Below, one piece after another: positions 31,141 through 38,795 of a stretch of DNA of 62,670 nt (positions within the stretch are counted from its first letter, which is position 1; each line of letters begins with the position of its first letter). The DNA comes from Caldimicrobium sp. (GTDB taxonomy: Bacteria > Desulfobacterota > Thermodesulfobacteria > Thermodesulfobacteriales > Thermodesulfobacteriaceae), in contig WYEG01000020.1 in the NCBI GenBank assembly GCA_009903935.1, positions 1 to 62,670 on the forward strand. The letters run 5' to 3'. The translations under genes and the position numbers were made by a program. A model generated the notes under the pieces. That model was not told where the DNA came from. It searched no databases and saw only the letters and a list, made by a program, of their open reading frames with translations.

Positions 31141-32397
31141 TTACTTAAGATAATCAGGGATTATCTCTAAAGAGATAAGGTCGTCAATAGTTTCCCTTTT
31201 CCGGACAAGGTAGAAGGTTTCTCCATCAACCAAAACTTCTGCCGCGCGGCAGCGGGAGTTGTAGTTTGAACTCATTACAAAGCCGTAAGCTCCTGCGCTC
31301 ATGATGGCAAGAAGATCTCCCCTTTCAAGCCTGGGAAGCTTCCTATCCCGAGCAAAAAAATCTCCGCTTTCGCACACTGGTCCAACTACATCTACTACCT
31401 CTTCCTCAGAGGTGGTTAGCTTAACAGGCTGTATCTTATGATAAGCCTGATACAGAGCCGGTCTAATAAGGTCGTTCATTCCAGCATCAACGATTACGAA
31501 TTTTTTATCTCCGTTTGTCTTGCGATAGAGGACTCTGGTGACAAGGATGCCTGCGTTACCAACGATAACCCTTCCTGGCTCGAGTATAAGCGTGCAGTCT
31601 AAAGGCTTTACTTCTTCAATGATGGCTCGGGCATATTCTTCAGGCGGAGGCGGCTCTTCATCAGCATAGGGGATTCCAAGCCCGCCACCAAGGTCAAGAT
31701 ATCTTAGCTCAAAACCAAGCCTTGTAAGTTCATTCCAAATTGCTTTTAGTCTTCTTAAAGCGGAGACAAAGGGTGATACATCAGTTATCTGAGACCCGAT
31801 GTGAGCGTCAAGCCCTATGGGTAAAAGGTAGGGATTTTTTTTGGCCTTAAGGTAGGCGTCGATGACTTCTTCTTCAGGAATGCCAAATTTATTCTTTTTA
31901 AGCCCCGTAGAGATGTAGGGATGGGTTTTAGGGTCAACATTGGGGTTAACCCGTAGGGCAAAGGGGGCTTTAATTCCTACGCTTTTTGCTATCTCTCCTA
32001 AGCATTCAAGCTCCTCTAAGCTTTCAACATTAAACATCAAGATGCCAGCCTTTAAAGCAAGTTCGATCTCATCAGGTCTTTTTCCAACGCCTGAGTAGAC
32101 GATTTTACTTGCTGGTATGCCAGCCTTTAAAGCCCTTACTAATTCACCTACAGAAACCACATCAGCACCAGCCCCCTCCTTCCCGAGAAGAGCAAGCACC
32201 GCAAGGTTAGAGTTAGCCTTTACGGAATAGCAAACGAGATGTTCTACTTCTTTAAAGCTTGCTGAAAATACCGAAAAATGTCTTCTGATTGTTCTTGCCG
32301 AGTAGATGTAGATAGGCGTCCCAAATTTATTAACGATTTCTTTAACTGGAACCTCCTCGCAGTATAATTCGTTAAGATGATAAGTGAAATAATGCAT
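31141..32397 (-). CDS. lysA: Diaminopimelate decarboxylase
   Basis: A 418-residue fold-type III PLP enzyme that makes lysine from meso-diaminopimelate. The PLP lysine is in CYSVKANSNLAVL, HIGSQ and GGGLGIPY are the phosphate-binding loops, EPGRVIVGNAG follows, and CESGDFF carries the active-site Cys of the partner subunit. The length is normal. It is leaderless by promoter position. It is followed by queA. Confidence 0.96.
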   Translation of the reverse strand: MHYFTYHLNELYCEEVPVKEIVNKFGTPIYIYSARTIRRHFSVFSASFKEVEHLVCYSVKANSNLAVLALLGKEGAGADVVSVGELVRALKAGIPASKIVYSGVGKRPDEIELALKAGILMFNVESLEELECLGEIAKSVGIKAPFALRVNPNVDPKTHPYISTGLKKNKFGIPEEEVIDAYLKAKKNPYLLPIGLDAHIGSQITDVSPFVSALRRLKAIWNELTRLGFELRYLDLGGGLGIPYADEEPPPPEEYARAIIEEVKPLDCTLILEPGRVIVGNAGILVTRVLYRKTNGDKKFVIVDAGMNDLIRPALYQAYHKIQPVKLTTSEEEVVDVVGPVCESGDFFARDRKLPRLERGDLLAIMSAGAYGFVMSSNYNSRCRAAEVLVDGETFYLVRKRETIDDLISLEIIPDYLK

Positions 32398-32404
32398 ATT
32401 TTAA

Positions 32405-32433
32405 AATATACAAAGAAGTGTAAATCCTGTCAA
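32405..32433 (-). promoter_or_regulatory. lysA promoter with start at the ATG
   Basis: Minus strand: perfect TTGACA (32428-32433), a 17-base spacer and TATATT (32405-32410), then only seven bases to the ATG (32395-32397). Transcription should start at the initiation codon. No Shine-Dalgarno fits. Confidence 0.7.
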
Positions 32434-32488
32434 TGTTTTATCATTTCTGAAAGTCTCCTGATGCTGTTTTAAAAATTTGTGCAAGCCC

Positions 32489-32728
32489 CATGTGTCGCGC
32501 CGAGGTGTCCTATGTATCCTATGTGTCGCCCCGAGGCGTAAGCCTAGGGGTCCCTCGGCGTTTACGCGCCTCGGGAGGACATGGATGGGCTCTGTCGCCC
32601 CGAGCCTACTTTTTTGTCGCCCCGAGCAAAGCGAGGGGTCCCTCGGCACTTGCGTACCTCGGGAAGACATCCCAATACGCCGTCCCGAACGAAGCGAGAG
32701 GTGCACGGCTTGCGCTCGGCAGGACAAA
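32489..32728. repeat. Cluster of GC-rich palindromic repeat units
   Basis: The gap 32434-32762 has no gene. It holds at least three related units built on GTCGCCCCGAG...GGGTCCCTCGG...CCTCGGGA(G/A)GAC (about 32525-32582, 32594-32669, 32680-32726), plus an 18-base-scale direct repeat ATGTGTCGCxCCGAGG at 32490 and 32521. Arms within each unit can pair. The GC content is far above the flanks. Translated by chance, such repeats give RSEGS-type peptides that litter many genomes, so short ORFs here are spurious. They resemble dispersed REP-like intergenic elements; mobility or function is unknown. Confidence 0.75.
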
Positions 32729-32762
32729 GTAAAGGAACTTTTTTGAACAACCCCAAGTCTCC

Positions 32763-32791
32763 TTGACAGCTTATTTTTTTTAGTTTATATT
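32763..32791 (+). promoter_or_regulatory. tRNA-Lys/tRNA-Glu promoter
   Basis: Perfect TTGACA (32763-32768), a 17-base spacer and TATATT (32786-32791). The predicted start near 32798 is about 7 bases before the mature 5' end of tRNA-Lys. It probably drives tRNA-Lys, tRNA-Glu and perhaps queC. Confidence 0.75.
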
Positions 32792-32804
32792 ATTGGCATA
32801 CAAA

Positions 32805-32877
32805 GGGCCGGTAACTCAGTCGGCAGAGTACCAGCCTTTTAAGCTGGGAGTCGCAGGTTCGAGTCCTGCCCGGCCCA
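32805..32877 (+). tRNA. tRNA-Lys (UUU)
   Basis: A full cloverleaf: acceptor GGGCCGG/CCGGCCC, D arm ACTC...GAGT, anticodon stem CCAGC/GCTGG with loop CTTTTAA (anticodon TTT), T arm GCAGG-TTCGAGT-CCTGC, discriminator A. CCA is not encoded. Confidence 0.97.
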
Positions 32878-32892
32878 GAGGGAAAGAGGGCA

Positions 32893-32967
32893 GCCCCCAT
32901 CGTCTAGCCAGGTCCAGGACACCGGCCTTTCACGCCGGCGACAGGGGTTCAAATCCCCTTGGGGGCG
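32893..32967 (+). tRNA. tRNA-Glu (UUC)
   Basis: Acceptor GCCCCCA/TGGGGGC, anticodon stem CCGGC/GCCGG with loop CTTTCAC (anticodon TTC), T arm AGGGG-TTCAAAT-CCCCT, discriminator G. It sits 15 bases after tRNA-Lys. CCA is not fully encoded. Confidence 0.97.
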
Positions 32968-32998
32968 CAACTCCTTCAACCTCTTAATCAGCTTGCCT

Positions 32999-33664
32999 AT
33001 GTCTTCGGAAAAAGCAATCGTCCTTCTCAGCTCAGGAATGGATAGCGCTGTATGTGCAAGCCTTGCTGTTAGGTCATACAAAGCCATTTTTCTTCATTTT
33101 CAATATGGGCAAAGAGCAGCTCAAAAAGAGCTTGAATGTTTCCATAAGCTTGTGGAGCATTTTAAGCCAGAAAAGTATTTTGTTATTGAACTTCCCTTTT
33201 TCAAACAAGTCGGTGGCTCAAGCTTGGTTGATGAAAGAATAGAAATTGAGGAAGATGTCACCCTGGGTATACCCTCAACTTATGTTCCTTTTAGGAATGG
33301 AGTTTTTTTAAGCATAGCTACGGCCATTGCTGAAGCCTTAGAAGCTAAAAGGATATTCATAGGGGTAAATCAGGTAGATTTTTCAGGCTATCCAGATTGT
33401 CGAGAAGAGTTTATTAAAGCAATGCAAAAAACGATAGCCCTTGGGACAAAAATTGGTGAAGAGCTAAAAATAGAAGCCCCCCTTCTTCATCTATCTAAAG
33501 CTGAGATTGTAAACCTTGGTTTAGAGGTAGGTGCCCCTTTTCATCTTACCTGGTCTTGTTATCGTGGTGGGGAGAAGGCGTGCGGTCGCTGTCCTTCCTG
33601 TAAATTGAGGCTTAAAGCCTTTGCTGAGGCCGGAGTGCAAGATCCCATCCCCTACGAGCTATGA
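32999..33664 (+). CDS. queC: 7-cyano-7-deazaguanine synthase
   Basis: About 221 residues; makes preQ0 from carboxy-deazaguanine with ATP and ammonia. The PP-loop ATPase motif is LLSSGMDSAVCASLA near the start. The zinc site is the C-terminal cluster SCYRGGEKACGRCPSCKLR. ATG at 32999 is preferred over an in-frame TTG at 32993. Neither has a Shine-Dalgarno, and the gene begins only 31 bases after tRNA-Glu, so its message may be released from the tRNA precursor. It ends overlapping the next gene by 4 bases. Confidence 0.95.
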   Translation: MSSEKAIVLLSSGMDSAVCASLAVRSYKAIFLHFQYGQRAAQKELECFHKLVEHFKPEKYFVIELPFFKQVGGSSLVDERIEIEEDVTLGIPSTYVPFRNGVFLSIATAIAEALEAKRIFIGVNQVDFSGYPDCREEFIKAMQKTIALGTKIGEELKIEAPLLHLSKAEIVNLGLEVGAPFHLTWSCYRGGEKACGRCPSCKLRLKAFAEAGVQDPIPYEL

Positions 33665-34038
33665 GAAGATTTGTCTGCAAAAGGTGCGGAGCTTGCTGCC
33701 AAGGAGAAAGCACCGTTTCTTTAACAGAGGAAGATGTGCTAAACATAGCCAATTACTTAGGACTTTCGGTAGAAAATTTTTTAAAGGAATACACGATAAA
33801 GAAGGGAGAAAATAGGTTAGAGATGCGCGTGGTTAACAACCACTGTATTTTTTTTGACGAAAAGGAAAATCTTTGCTTAATCCATCCGGTTAAGCCAAAG
33901 CCTTGTAAAGATTGGCCTTTCCCAAGGGCTATATGGGAAAACGAAGAGAACTTTAACATCATAAAAGAAAGTTGCCCCGCTCTTTCTGAATTCTCTTATA
34001 AGGATTTACTGAGCTTAAACATGTTTAAATCAAGTTAG
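33661..34038 (+). CDS. YkgJ-family cysteine-cluster protein
   Basis: A 125-residue protein with CKRCGACCQGE at residues 4-14 and a second cluster CLIHPVKPKPCKDWPF near residue 80, the spaced-Cys pattern of the YkgJ/CxxCxxCC zinc- or iron-chelating family. The molecular function of the family is not established. It is coupled to queC by a 4-base overlap. The non-coding structured element begins about 80 bases after its stop. Confidence 0.85.
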   Translation: MRRFVCKRCGACCQGESTVSLTEEDVLNIANYLGLSVENFLKEYTIKKGENRLEMRVVNNHCIFFDEKENLCLIHPVKPKPCKDWPFPRAIWENEENFNIIKESCPALSEFSYKDLLSLNMFKSS

Positions 34039-34117
34039 GTGACCGGTCAACTGAGAGCAGGTATTGTTATCACCAATTATTATTTTCAGTTTGGAATGTC
34101 TCATTTTTTTGGATTTT

Positions 34118-34256
34118 GGCGATGCCCAATTTAATTATGTCTCGCTTTCCCCTAGGAGTAAGCCCACGGGTCTTCGTCGAAGATTCGTATAGAGGAGCGA
34201 ATGCCTGTCGGCAAAATGTTAGCCAGCCAGTCCGTCGCCCTACGATCGGTTTTTTT
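34118..34256 (+). ncRNA. Candidate multibranched structured RNA ending in a T-run
   Basis: The 393-base gap 34039-34431 holds this element. Pairings seen by eye: closing stem GGCGATG (34118-34124) with CGTCGCC (34233-34239); inner stem TCGCT (34142-34146) with AGCGA (34196-34200); inside it a continuous 10-pair hairpin ACGGGTCTTC/GAAGATTCGT (34166-34175, 34179-34188; two G-T pairs) with loop GTC; a small GCC/GGC hairpin (34203-34212). An alternative CCGTCG/CGATCGG stem precedes seven T (34250-34256) like a terminator. It could be an independent ncRNA, the 3' end of the queC transcript, or a relic of a mobile-element-associated RNA. It matches no riboswitch I recognise. Confidence 0.45.
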
Positions 34257-34259
34257 GAA

Positions 34260-34288
34260 TGAGAAACAGCTTAGTGACGGTTGTCTCA
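34260..34288 (+). other. Additional hairpin upstream of the glmS promoter
   Basis: TGAGAAAC (34260-34267) can pair with GTTgTCTCA (34280-34288, one bulged G) around a 12-base loop, immediately after the T-run. The remaining bases to the glmS promoter show no further strong structure. It may belong to the same element as the preceding structure. Confidence 0.3.
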
Positions 34289-34360
34289 CCCTAAAGATAA
34301 AGTGAGGATGTTCTACCAATGAGATATTTCAAAATAATAACAACACCCGGCAAAACCCGC

Positions 34361-34390
34361 TTGACAAATTAACTAAACAAAGCTTAAAAT
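34361..34390 (+). promoter_or_regulatory. glmS promoter
   Basis: Perfect TTGACA (34361-34366), an 18-base spacer and TAAAAT (34385-34390). The predicted start near 34397 gives a leader of about 35 bases with an AAAGGAGAAAGGA ribosome site. The leader is too short for a glmS ribozyme, and none is visible upstream. Confidence 0.65.
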
Positions 34391-34431
34391 TTGGTTTTGA
34401 TTAAGGCTTAACGCATCTAAAGGAGAAAGGA

Positions 34432-36273
34432 ATGTGCGGAATAGTTGGGTATGTGGGAAAAAGACCGGTTTTACCTGTTCTTCTTGAGGGTTTACGAAGG
34501 CTTGAATACAGAGGCTATGATTCAGCTGGAGTCGTCTTTTTTGATAAAGGACGTTTGAGAGTGCTAAAAAGAAAAGGCAGGGTGTATGACCTTGAAGAAG
34601 ATATCTATCGAAATTCTACCCTTGAGCCAAAAGCCCCTGGTCTTGGTCATACAAGATGGGCAACTCACGGAGAACCAAACGAGATAAACGCTCATCCTCA
34701 CTTTGACTGCAAAACAACACTTGCCATTGTTCATAATGGAATAATCGAAAATTTTTATGAACTTAAAAAAGAACTTATTATCAAGGGCCATAAATTCATT
34801 TCGGATACAGATACTGAAGTGATAGCTCATTTGATCGAAGAGTATGTTAAAGAGGGACTAAACTTGTTTCAGGCGTTTCTCACCGCTTTAAGGAAGCTTA
34901 AGGGAGCTTTTGCTGTGGCTATGATAACTACTATGGATCCTGAAAAAATTTATGTTGCCCGGTTTCAGAGTCCGGTAGTTGTTGGGCTTGGTGAAGGGGA
35001 AAATTTTTTAGCATCCGACATTCCGGCTTTGCTTCCCTTCACAAAAAAGGTTGTTTTCTTGGAGGATGGCGAAGTAGCTATACTCAGCCAAGAGGAGGTT
35101 AAATATTTTGATTTTCATGGTAGAGAGCTGAAAAAAACTCCTCAGATTATAACCTGGGATTTGGCAAGCGCAGAAAAGGGCGGATTTTCTCATTTTATGC
35201 TAAAAGAGATCTATGAGCAGCCATCAGCCCTTCAGCAAACTCTTCTTGGTAGGCTTGACCTTGAAAAGGGAAAAATTGACTTTTCTCGTGAGGGCTTAAC
35301 CCAAGAATTTTTTTCAGGCATAAAAAGAATATTTCTTGTTGCCTGTGGGACTTCTTATCATGCCTGCCTTGTTGGGAAGTACCTTTTGGAAAGGGTTATA
35401 GACATTCCCATTGAGGTTGATTTGGCTTCAGAGTTTCGCTATAGAAATCCCCGTTTAGACAATGGATCTCTCTTTATTGCGCTCTCTCAGTCTGGAGAGA
35501 CTGCAGACACTTTAGCGAGTTTAAGGCTTGCCAAAGAGAAGGGGGCAAGGACTCTTGCAATTTGCAATGTGCTTGGAAGCACGATTACCAGAGAAAGCCA
35601 CATAGTTCTATACACTCAAGCGGGTCCAGAAATAAGCGTAGCCTCAACCAAAGCCTTTACCACCCAAGTCTTGATGTTTATTCTACTATCTTTATATTTG
35701 CAAGAAATCTATCAAAGGGAAGAGCCTAAAGAACTTATAAAAATGCTCCCCAGGCTTCCCGGTCTTCTTAACAAAGTCATAGAGAAGCTTCATCCAAAAA
35801 TCAAGGAATGTGCAAAAAATTGGTATGGGGCAAGCAACTTTCTTTATCTTGGACGCAACATCCTCTATCCAATAGCCCTTGAAGGGGCTCTAAAGCTTAA
35901 GGAGATTTCTTACATACATGCTGAGGGTTATGCTGCAGGGGAGATGAAGCATGGACCCATTGCACTGATAGATGAAAATTTCCCTACAGTCATTCTTTCC
36001 GCTAAAGAGCTTGGTATAGTTCATGAAAAAACCTTATCTAACGCTGAAGAAATAAGGGCAAGAAGAGGTCCCATTATCCTTTTTACTACAGAAGGGGAAA
36101 GAAAATTTGAAGATAAGGTGAATTATATTTTTTATATACCAGAGACAAGTTATGCCTTCTTGCCAATACTTTATGTTGTGCCCTTACAGCTTTTAGCCTT
36201 TGAAATAGCCTATTTAAAGGGTTGTGACATTGATAAGCCAAGAAACTTAGCAAAAAGCGTAACCGTTGAATAA
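34432..36273 (+). CDS. glmS: Glutamine--fructose-6-phosphate aminotransferase
   Basis: A 613-residue enzyme making glucosamine 6-phosphate, the entry to peptidoglycan and LPS amino sugars. Cys2 (MCGIVGYVG) is the glutaminase nucleophile after Met removal. Two SIS domains follow (VACGTSYHACLVGKYLLE; LGRNILYPIALEGALKLKEISYIHAEGYAAGEMKHGPIALI), and the C-terminus PRNLAKSVTVE is invariant. The length is normal. It is likely the first gene of glmS-DUF6485-rsfS. Confidence 0.97.
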   Translation: MCGIVGYVGKRPVLPVLLEGLRRLEYRGYDSAGVVFFDKGRLRVLKRKGRVYDLEEDIYRNSTLEPKAPGLGHTRWATHGEPNEINAHPHFDCKTTLAIVHNGIIENFYELKKELIIKGHKFISDTDTEVIAHLIEEYVKEGLNLFQAFLTALRKLKGAFAVAMITTMDPEKIYVARFQSPVVVGLGEGENFLASDIPALLPFTKKVVFLEDGEVAILSQEEVKYFDFHGRELKKTPQIITWDLASAEKGGFSHFMLKEIYEQPSALQQTLLGRLDLEKGKIDFSREGLTQEFFSGIKRIFLVACGTSYHACLVGKYLLERVIDIPIEVDLASEFRYRNPRLDNGSLFIALSQSGETADTLASLRLAKEKGARTLAICNVLGSTITRESHIVLYTQAGPEISVASTKAFTTQVLMFILLSLYLQEIYQREEPKELIKMLPRLPGLLNKVIEKLHPKIKECAKNWYGASNFLYLGRNILYPIALEGALKLKEISYIHAEGYAAGEMKHGPIALIDENFPTVILSAKELGIVHEKTLSNAEEIRARRGPIILFTTEGERKFEDKVNYIFYIPETSYAFLPILYVVPLQLLAFEIAYLKGCDIDKPRNLAKSVTVE

Positions 36274-36294
36274 TTTGGCAGAGGAGGTGTTTAG

Positions 36295-36498
36295 ATGGAG
36301 TGTAAAAGAGAAAGAAACCTTAAGAGATGCAACTGCACCTACGACCCTTGTAGCAAAAAAGGCATTTGCTGCGAGTGTTTGCATTATCATCTGAAGATGA
36401 GGCAGCTTCCCGCTTGCGCCTTCCCCAAGGAGGCGGAAGCAACCTATGATAGGAGCTTTGAACACTTTGCTAAACTGGTGATGGAGGGGAAGGTTTAA
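36295..36498 (+). CDS. Small Cys-rich DUF6485-like protein
   Basis: A 67-residue protein with the pattern C-(8)-C-x-C-(4)-C-(5)-CC-x-C ending in RQLPACAFPKEAEATYDRSF. It matches my recollection of the DUF6485 family: small, probably metal-binding, of unknown function. AGGAGGTG lies about 8 bases before the ATG. Its stop shares bases with the rsfS start (TAATG-like overlap), so it is cotranscribed with glmS and rsfS. Confidence 0.75.
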   Translation: MECKRERNLKRCNCTYDPCSKKGICCECLHYHLKMRQLPACAFPKEAEATYDRSFEHFAKLVMEGKV

Positions 36499-36896
36499 TG
36501 GATGTAGAAAGACTTAAAGATTTAATAATTAAACTTCTTGAAGATAAAAAAGGGGAAGAAATACTGCCCATTGACTTGAGAAAAAAGGTTGATTTTGCCG
36601 ATTACTTTTTGCTTTGCAGTGCCCATTCCACAAAGCATGCACAAGGTTTGGCAGACTATGTAACTTTAGAGCTTGAAAAAATAGGAATTATTCCCCTTTC
36701 AGTTGAAGGAATGGAACAGGGCAATTGGATTGTTTTAGATTTCGGCTCAATCGTTGTTCATATCTTTTATGAGCCTATTAGGAGGCTCTATAATCTTGAG
36801 GAGCTATGGCTTGACCTACCTCAAAGGAGGGTGAAAAAAATGCCTCAGGACCAAAGAGATTCTCTTCAATCCTCTTCAGGAGAAGTTCTAAATTAA
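36498..36896 (+). CDS. rsfS: Ribosomal silencing factor RsfS
   Basis: A 132-residue protein that binds L14 (uL14) and blocks subunit joining in starvation. DFADYFLLCSAHSTKHAQGLADYV, VEGMEQGNWIVLDFGSIVVHIF and the R-x-LYNLEELW ending are canonical. The family normally ends near the LEELW segment; this copy carries a further tail of about 24 residues (rich in Gln/Arg/Ser) because its stop lies inside hflX. The antisense overlap with hflX is 119 bases. Confidence 0.9.
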   Translation: MDVERLKDLIIKLLEDKKGEEILPIDLRKKVDFADYFLLCSAHSTKHAQGLADYVTLELEKIGIIPLSVEGMEQGNWIVLDFGSIVVHIFYEPIRRLYNLEELWLDLPQRRVKKMPQDQRDSLQSSSGEVLN

Positions 36897-38529
36897 ACCC
36901 AGTTAAGGCTGATATTGGAACTCCGTCTAACTCTTCCAATAAAGATTTAACCGTTGCCTGTTGGAAGGGGTCAAGGTCTTCGATCAGGTCTATTTTATTA
37001 AAGGCAACGATCCTTGGAATATGCCTAAGCTCCATCTCATCAAGTATGGCCTCTACGCTTTTTACTTGATTTTCTAAATCAGGGCTTGAGGCATCGACTA
37101 TGTGAAGTAGAAGGTCTGCGCTGTATAGCTCTTCAAGCGTTGCTTTAAAGGCTTTTTTCAACTCCTCCGGTAAGTCCCTGATAAAGCCAACGGTATCGGT
37201 AAGGAGGAAAACTTTCCCACTCGGGGTTCTTACCGCTTTGGTAACTGGGTCAAGCGTTGCAAAAAGCTTGTCTTCAGCTAAATAGTTAGAATGGCTAAGC
37301 CTGTTTAAGAGAGTGGTCTTTCCAGCGTTTGTGTAGCCTATAAGGGCAACCACTTTAAAATTAAGCTTTTTCCTTCTTTTCCTTCTCAAGGCTCTTTCTT
37401 CAGAGATGCTTTCAAGTTCCTGCTTAAGCTTCGCAATCCTGTCTCTTATCCGATGTCTGTCCACTTCAAGCTTTGTTTCTCCTGGTCCCCTTCCACCGAT
37501 CCCACCCGTTAAGCGAGAAAAGGCATCGTCCTTTGCCCTAAGCCTTGGTAAGGCATACCTCAGCTGGGCAATCTCAACCTGAATCTTTCCTTCTCTTGAC
37601 TTAGCTCTCTGGGCAAAGATATCAAGGATAAGTTGAGTACGGTCTATAACTCTTAAATCTGTGGCTTCGTTTAAGGCTCTAACCTGAGAAGGAGTGAGCT
37701 CTCGGTCGAATATAAGGAGATTAGCCCTTTTCCTCAAACACTCAATTAAAACTTCAAGAAGCTTACCCTTTCCGATGACATATCGAGGGTCAATCTGTGC
37801 CCTCCTTTGAACAACCTCGCCTACGACTTTTACTCCAGCAGTTCTTGCAAGTTCTTTAAGTTCCGCAAGCTTATTTTCCCAATCTATGTCCCCAGGCTCT
37901 CTAACAAATATCAATATTGCTCTATCTTCCTTTTCATGAAGAGCCTGAGCCCCTGATACCCTTTCAAACTCCTCTTCAAGGTTTCTGATAAGCTCCTGGA
38001 AATTTTCCCTTAAATCCCAAGGATAAACGGGCTTGAAGAAGTAAAAAAGTCTCTTAACCTCATCATCGAGGGATGCGCTATAAAATTCTTGGCTTGGTAA
38101 GATATGGGCTATATGGATCCTTCCTACTCTACCATCCTCATATACTTCTTGTGCCCCGATTAGGTCAAGCCGTAAAAAGGCAAGGTCAATGAGGTCATCC
38201 TGGTCAAGCCCTGAGGATTGATTTTTCTTCACAAGATGAGTATGGATAAACCTCAAGCCCTTTAGCCTTGCTTGATGATCCCTATATCCATGTAGTTCTG
38301 GTATCTCGATCCGATTGTAGGAGCCAACGACTACAAAATCGATATCTCCTTTACGGTTGATTAGAAGCCCAACCTGTCTGTTTATCTGATAAGATAGATA
38401 AGCAAGCTCTTGGGCAAGCTCAGGGGTGATGATGCTCTGAGGTGGAACCTTTCTCCGATAAAGCTTTTCTAAACTTCTAAGGATGCTTGGCTTTAAACCA
38501 GCGATATTGCCAAAAATCTCTCTACTCAA
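36778..38529 (-). CDS. hflX: GTPase HflX
   Basis: A 583-residue ribosome-associated GTPase. The N-terminal ATP-binding-like and HflX domain (about 200-380) includes the glycine-rich RLTGGIGGRGPGETKLEVDRHRI. The G domain has GYTNAGKTTLLNRL (G1), DTVGFIRDLP (G3), NKIDL (G4) and ISALTG (G5). It has a long N-terminal extension (about 200 residues) compared with E. coli HflX (426 residues), as in other deep-branching lineages. The C-terminal about 40 codons overlap rsfS on the other strand. Confidence 0.93.
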   Translation of the reverse strand: MSREIFGNIAGLKPSILRSLEKLYRRKVPPQSIITPELAQELAYLSYQINRQVGLLINRKGDIDFVVVGSYNRIEIPELHGYRDHQARLKGLRFIHTHLVKKNQSSGLDQDDLIDLAFLRLDLIGAQEVYEDGRVGRIHIAHILPSQEFYSASLDDEVKRLFYFFKPVYPWDLRENFQELIRNLEEEFERVSGAQALHEKEDRAILIFVREPGDIDWENKLAELKELARTAGVKVVGEVVQRRAQIDPRYVIGKGKLLEVLIECLRKRANLLIFDRELTPSQVRALNEATDLRVIDRTQLILDIFAQRAKSREGKIQVEIAQLRYALPRLRAKDDAFSRLTGGIGGRGPGETKLEVDRHRIRDRIAKLKQELESISEERALRRKRRKKLNFKVVALIGYTNAGKTTLLNRLSHSNYLAEDKLFATLDPVTKAVRTPSGKVFLLTDTVGFIRDLPEELKKAFKATLEELYSADLLLHIVDASSPDLENQVKSVEAILDEMELRHIPRIVAFNKIDLIEDLDPFQQATVKSLLEELDGVPISALTGFNLELLLKRIEENLFGPEAFFSPSFEVGQAIAPQDYRAS

Positions 38530-38639
38530 CCCCTTTTACTCTACCCCTATCTAAAATTTCTTTTGTTTTAAAACTATATATCTGAATTTTAAAAAAACAA
38601 GGAAGATTTTGGGCTGTTTTAAAAAGAACCTTTACCATG

Positions 38640-38700
38640 CTTTTCAGAAGGTAATAAAAGACCCTCACTGCGTTCGAGATGACAAGGCAGCCTCTCACCC
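38640..38700. repeat. Degenerate dispersed repeat remnant
   Basis: The 248-base gap between hflX and the MFS gene contains CCTCACTGCGTTCGAGATGA (about 38651-38671), related to the GCTTCGCTCG(G/A)GATGACA-type dispersed palindromic repeats and to the cluster at 32489-32728. No gene is credible here; the small minus-strand ORF that crosses it reads the repeat in a random frame. Confidence 0.4.
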
Positions 38701-38748
38701 CTAAATATCCTCCTTGTTTTATTAACACGGTGTGCACCTATTGATCAA

Positions 38749-38777
38749 TTGCCTTACTTTGAATTAGCCATTATAAG
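38749..38777 (+). promoter_or_regulatory. MFS gene promoter that decides the start codon
   Basis: TTGCCT (38749-38754), a 17-base spacer and TATAAG (38772-38777). The predicted start near 38784 is downstream of the first in-frame ATG (38778), so translation should begin at ATG 38796. Confidence 0.5.
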
Positions 38778-38795
38778 ATGATATATTTTGAGACC

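Noticed and set aside
32401-32766. Several overlapping ORFs rich in RSEGS- and RPERSE-type peptides
   Set aside because: They read the palindromic repeat cluster in all frames; codon use and composition do not fit genes.
32793-33087. Short ORFs on both strands across the two tRNA genes (ending in peptides such as GQDSNLRLPA)
   Set aside because: These are the familiar spurious translations of tRNA genes; the cloverleafs explain the sequence fully.
34039-34431. glmS ribozyme or a known metabolite riboswitch before glmS
   Set aside because: The core AGCGCCAGAACU-type segment is absent and the promoter lies only about 70 bases before the ATG; fluoride, TPP, cobalamin, Mn and preQ1 cores were looked for by eye and not seen.
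38522-38737. Minus-strand 71-codon ORF between hflX and the MFS gene
   Set aside because: It crosses a degenerate dispersed repeat, has no ribosome site, and the protein has no recognisable domain.
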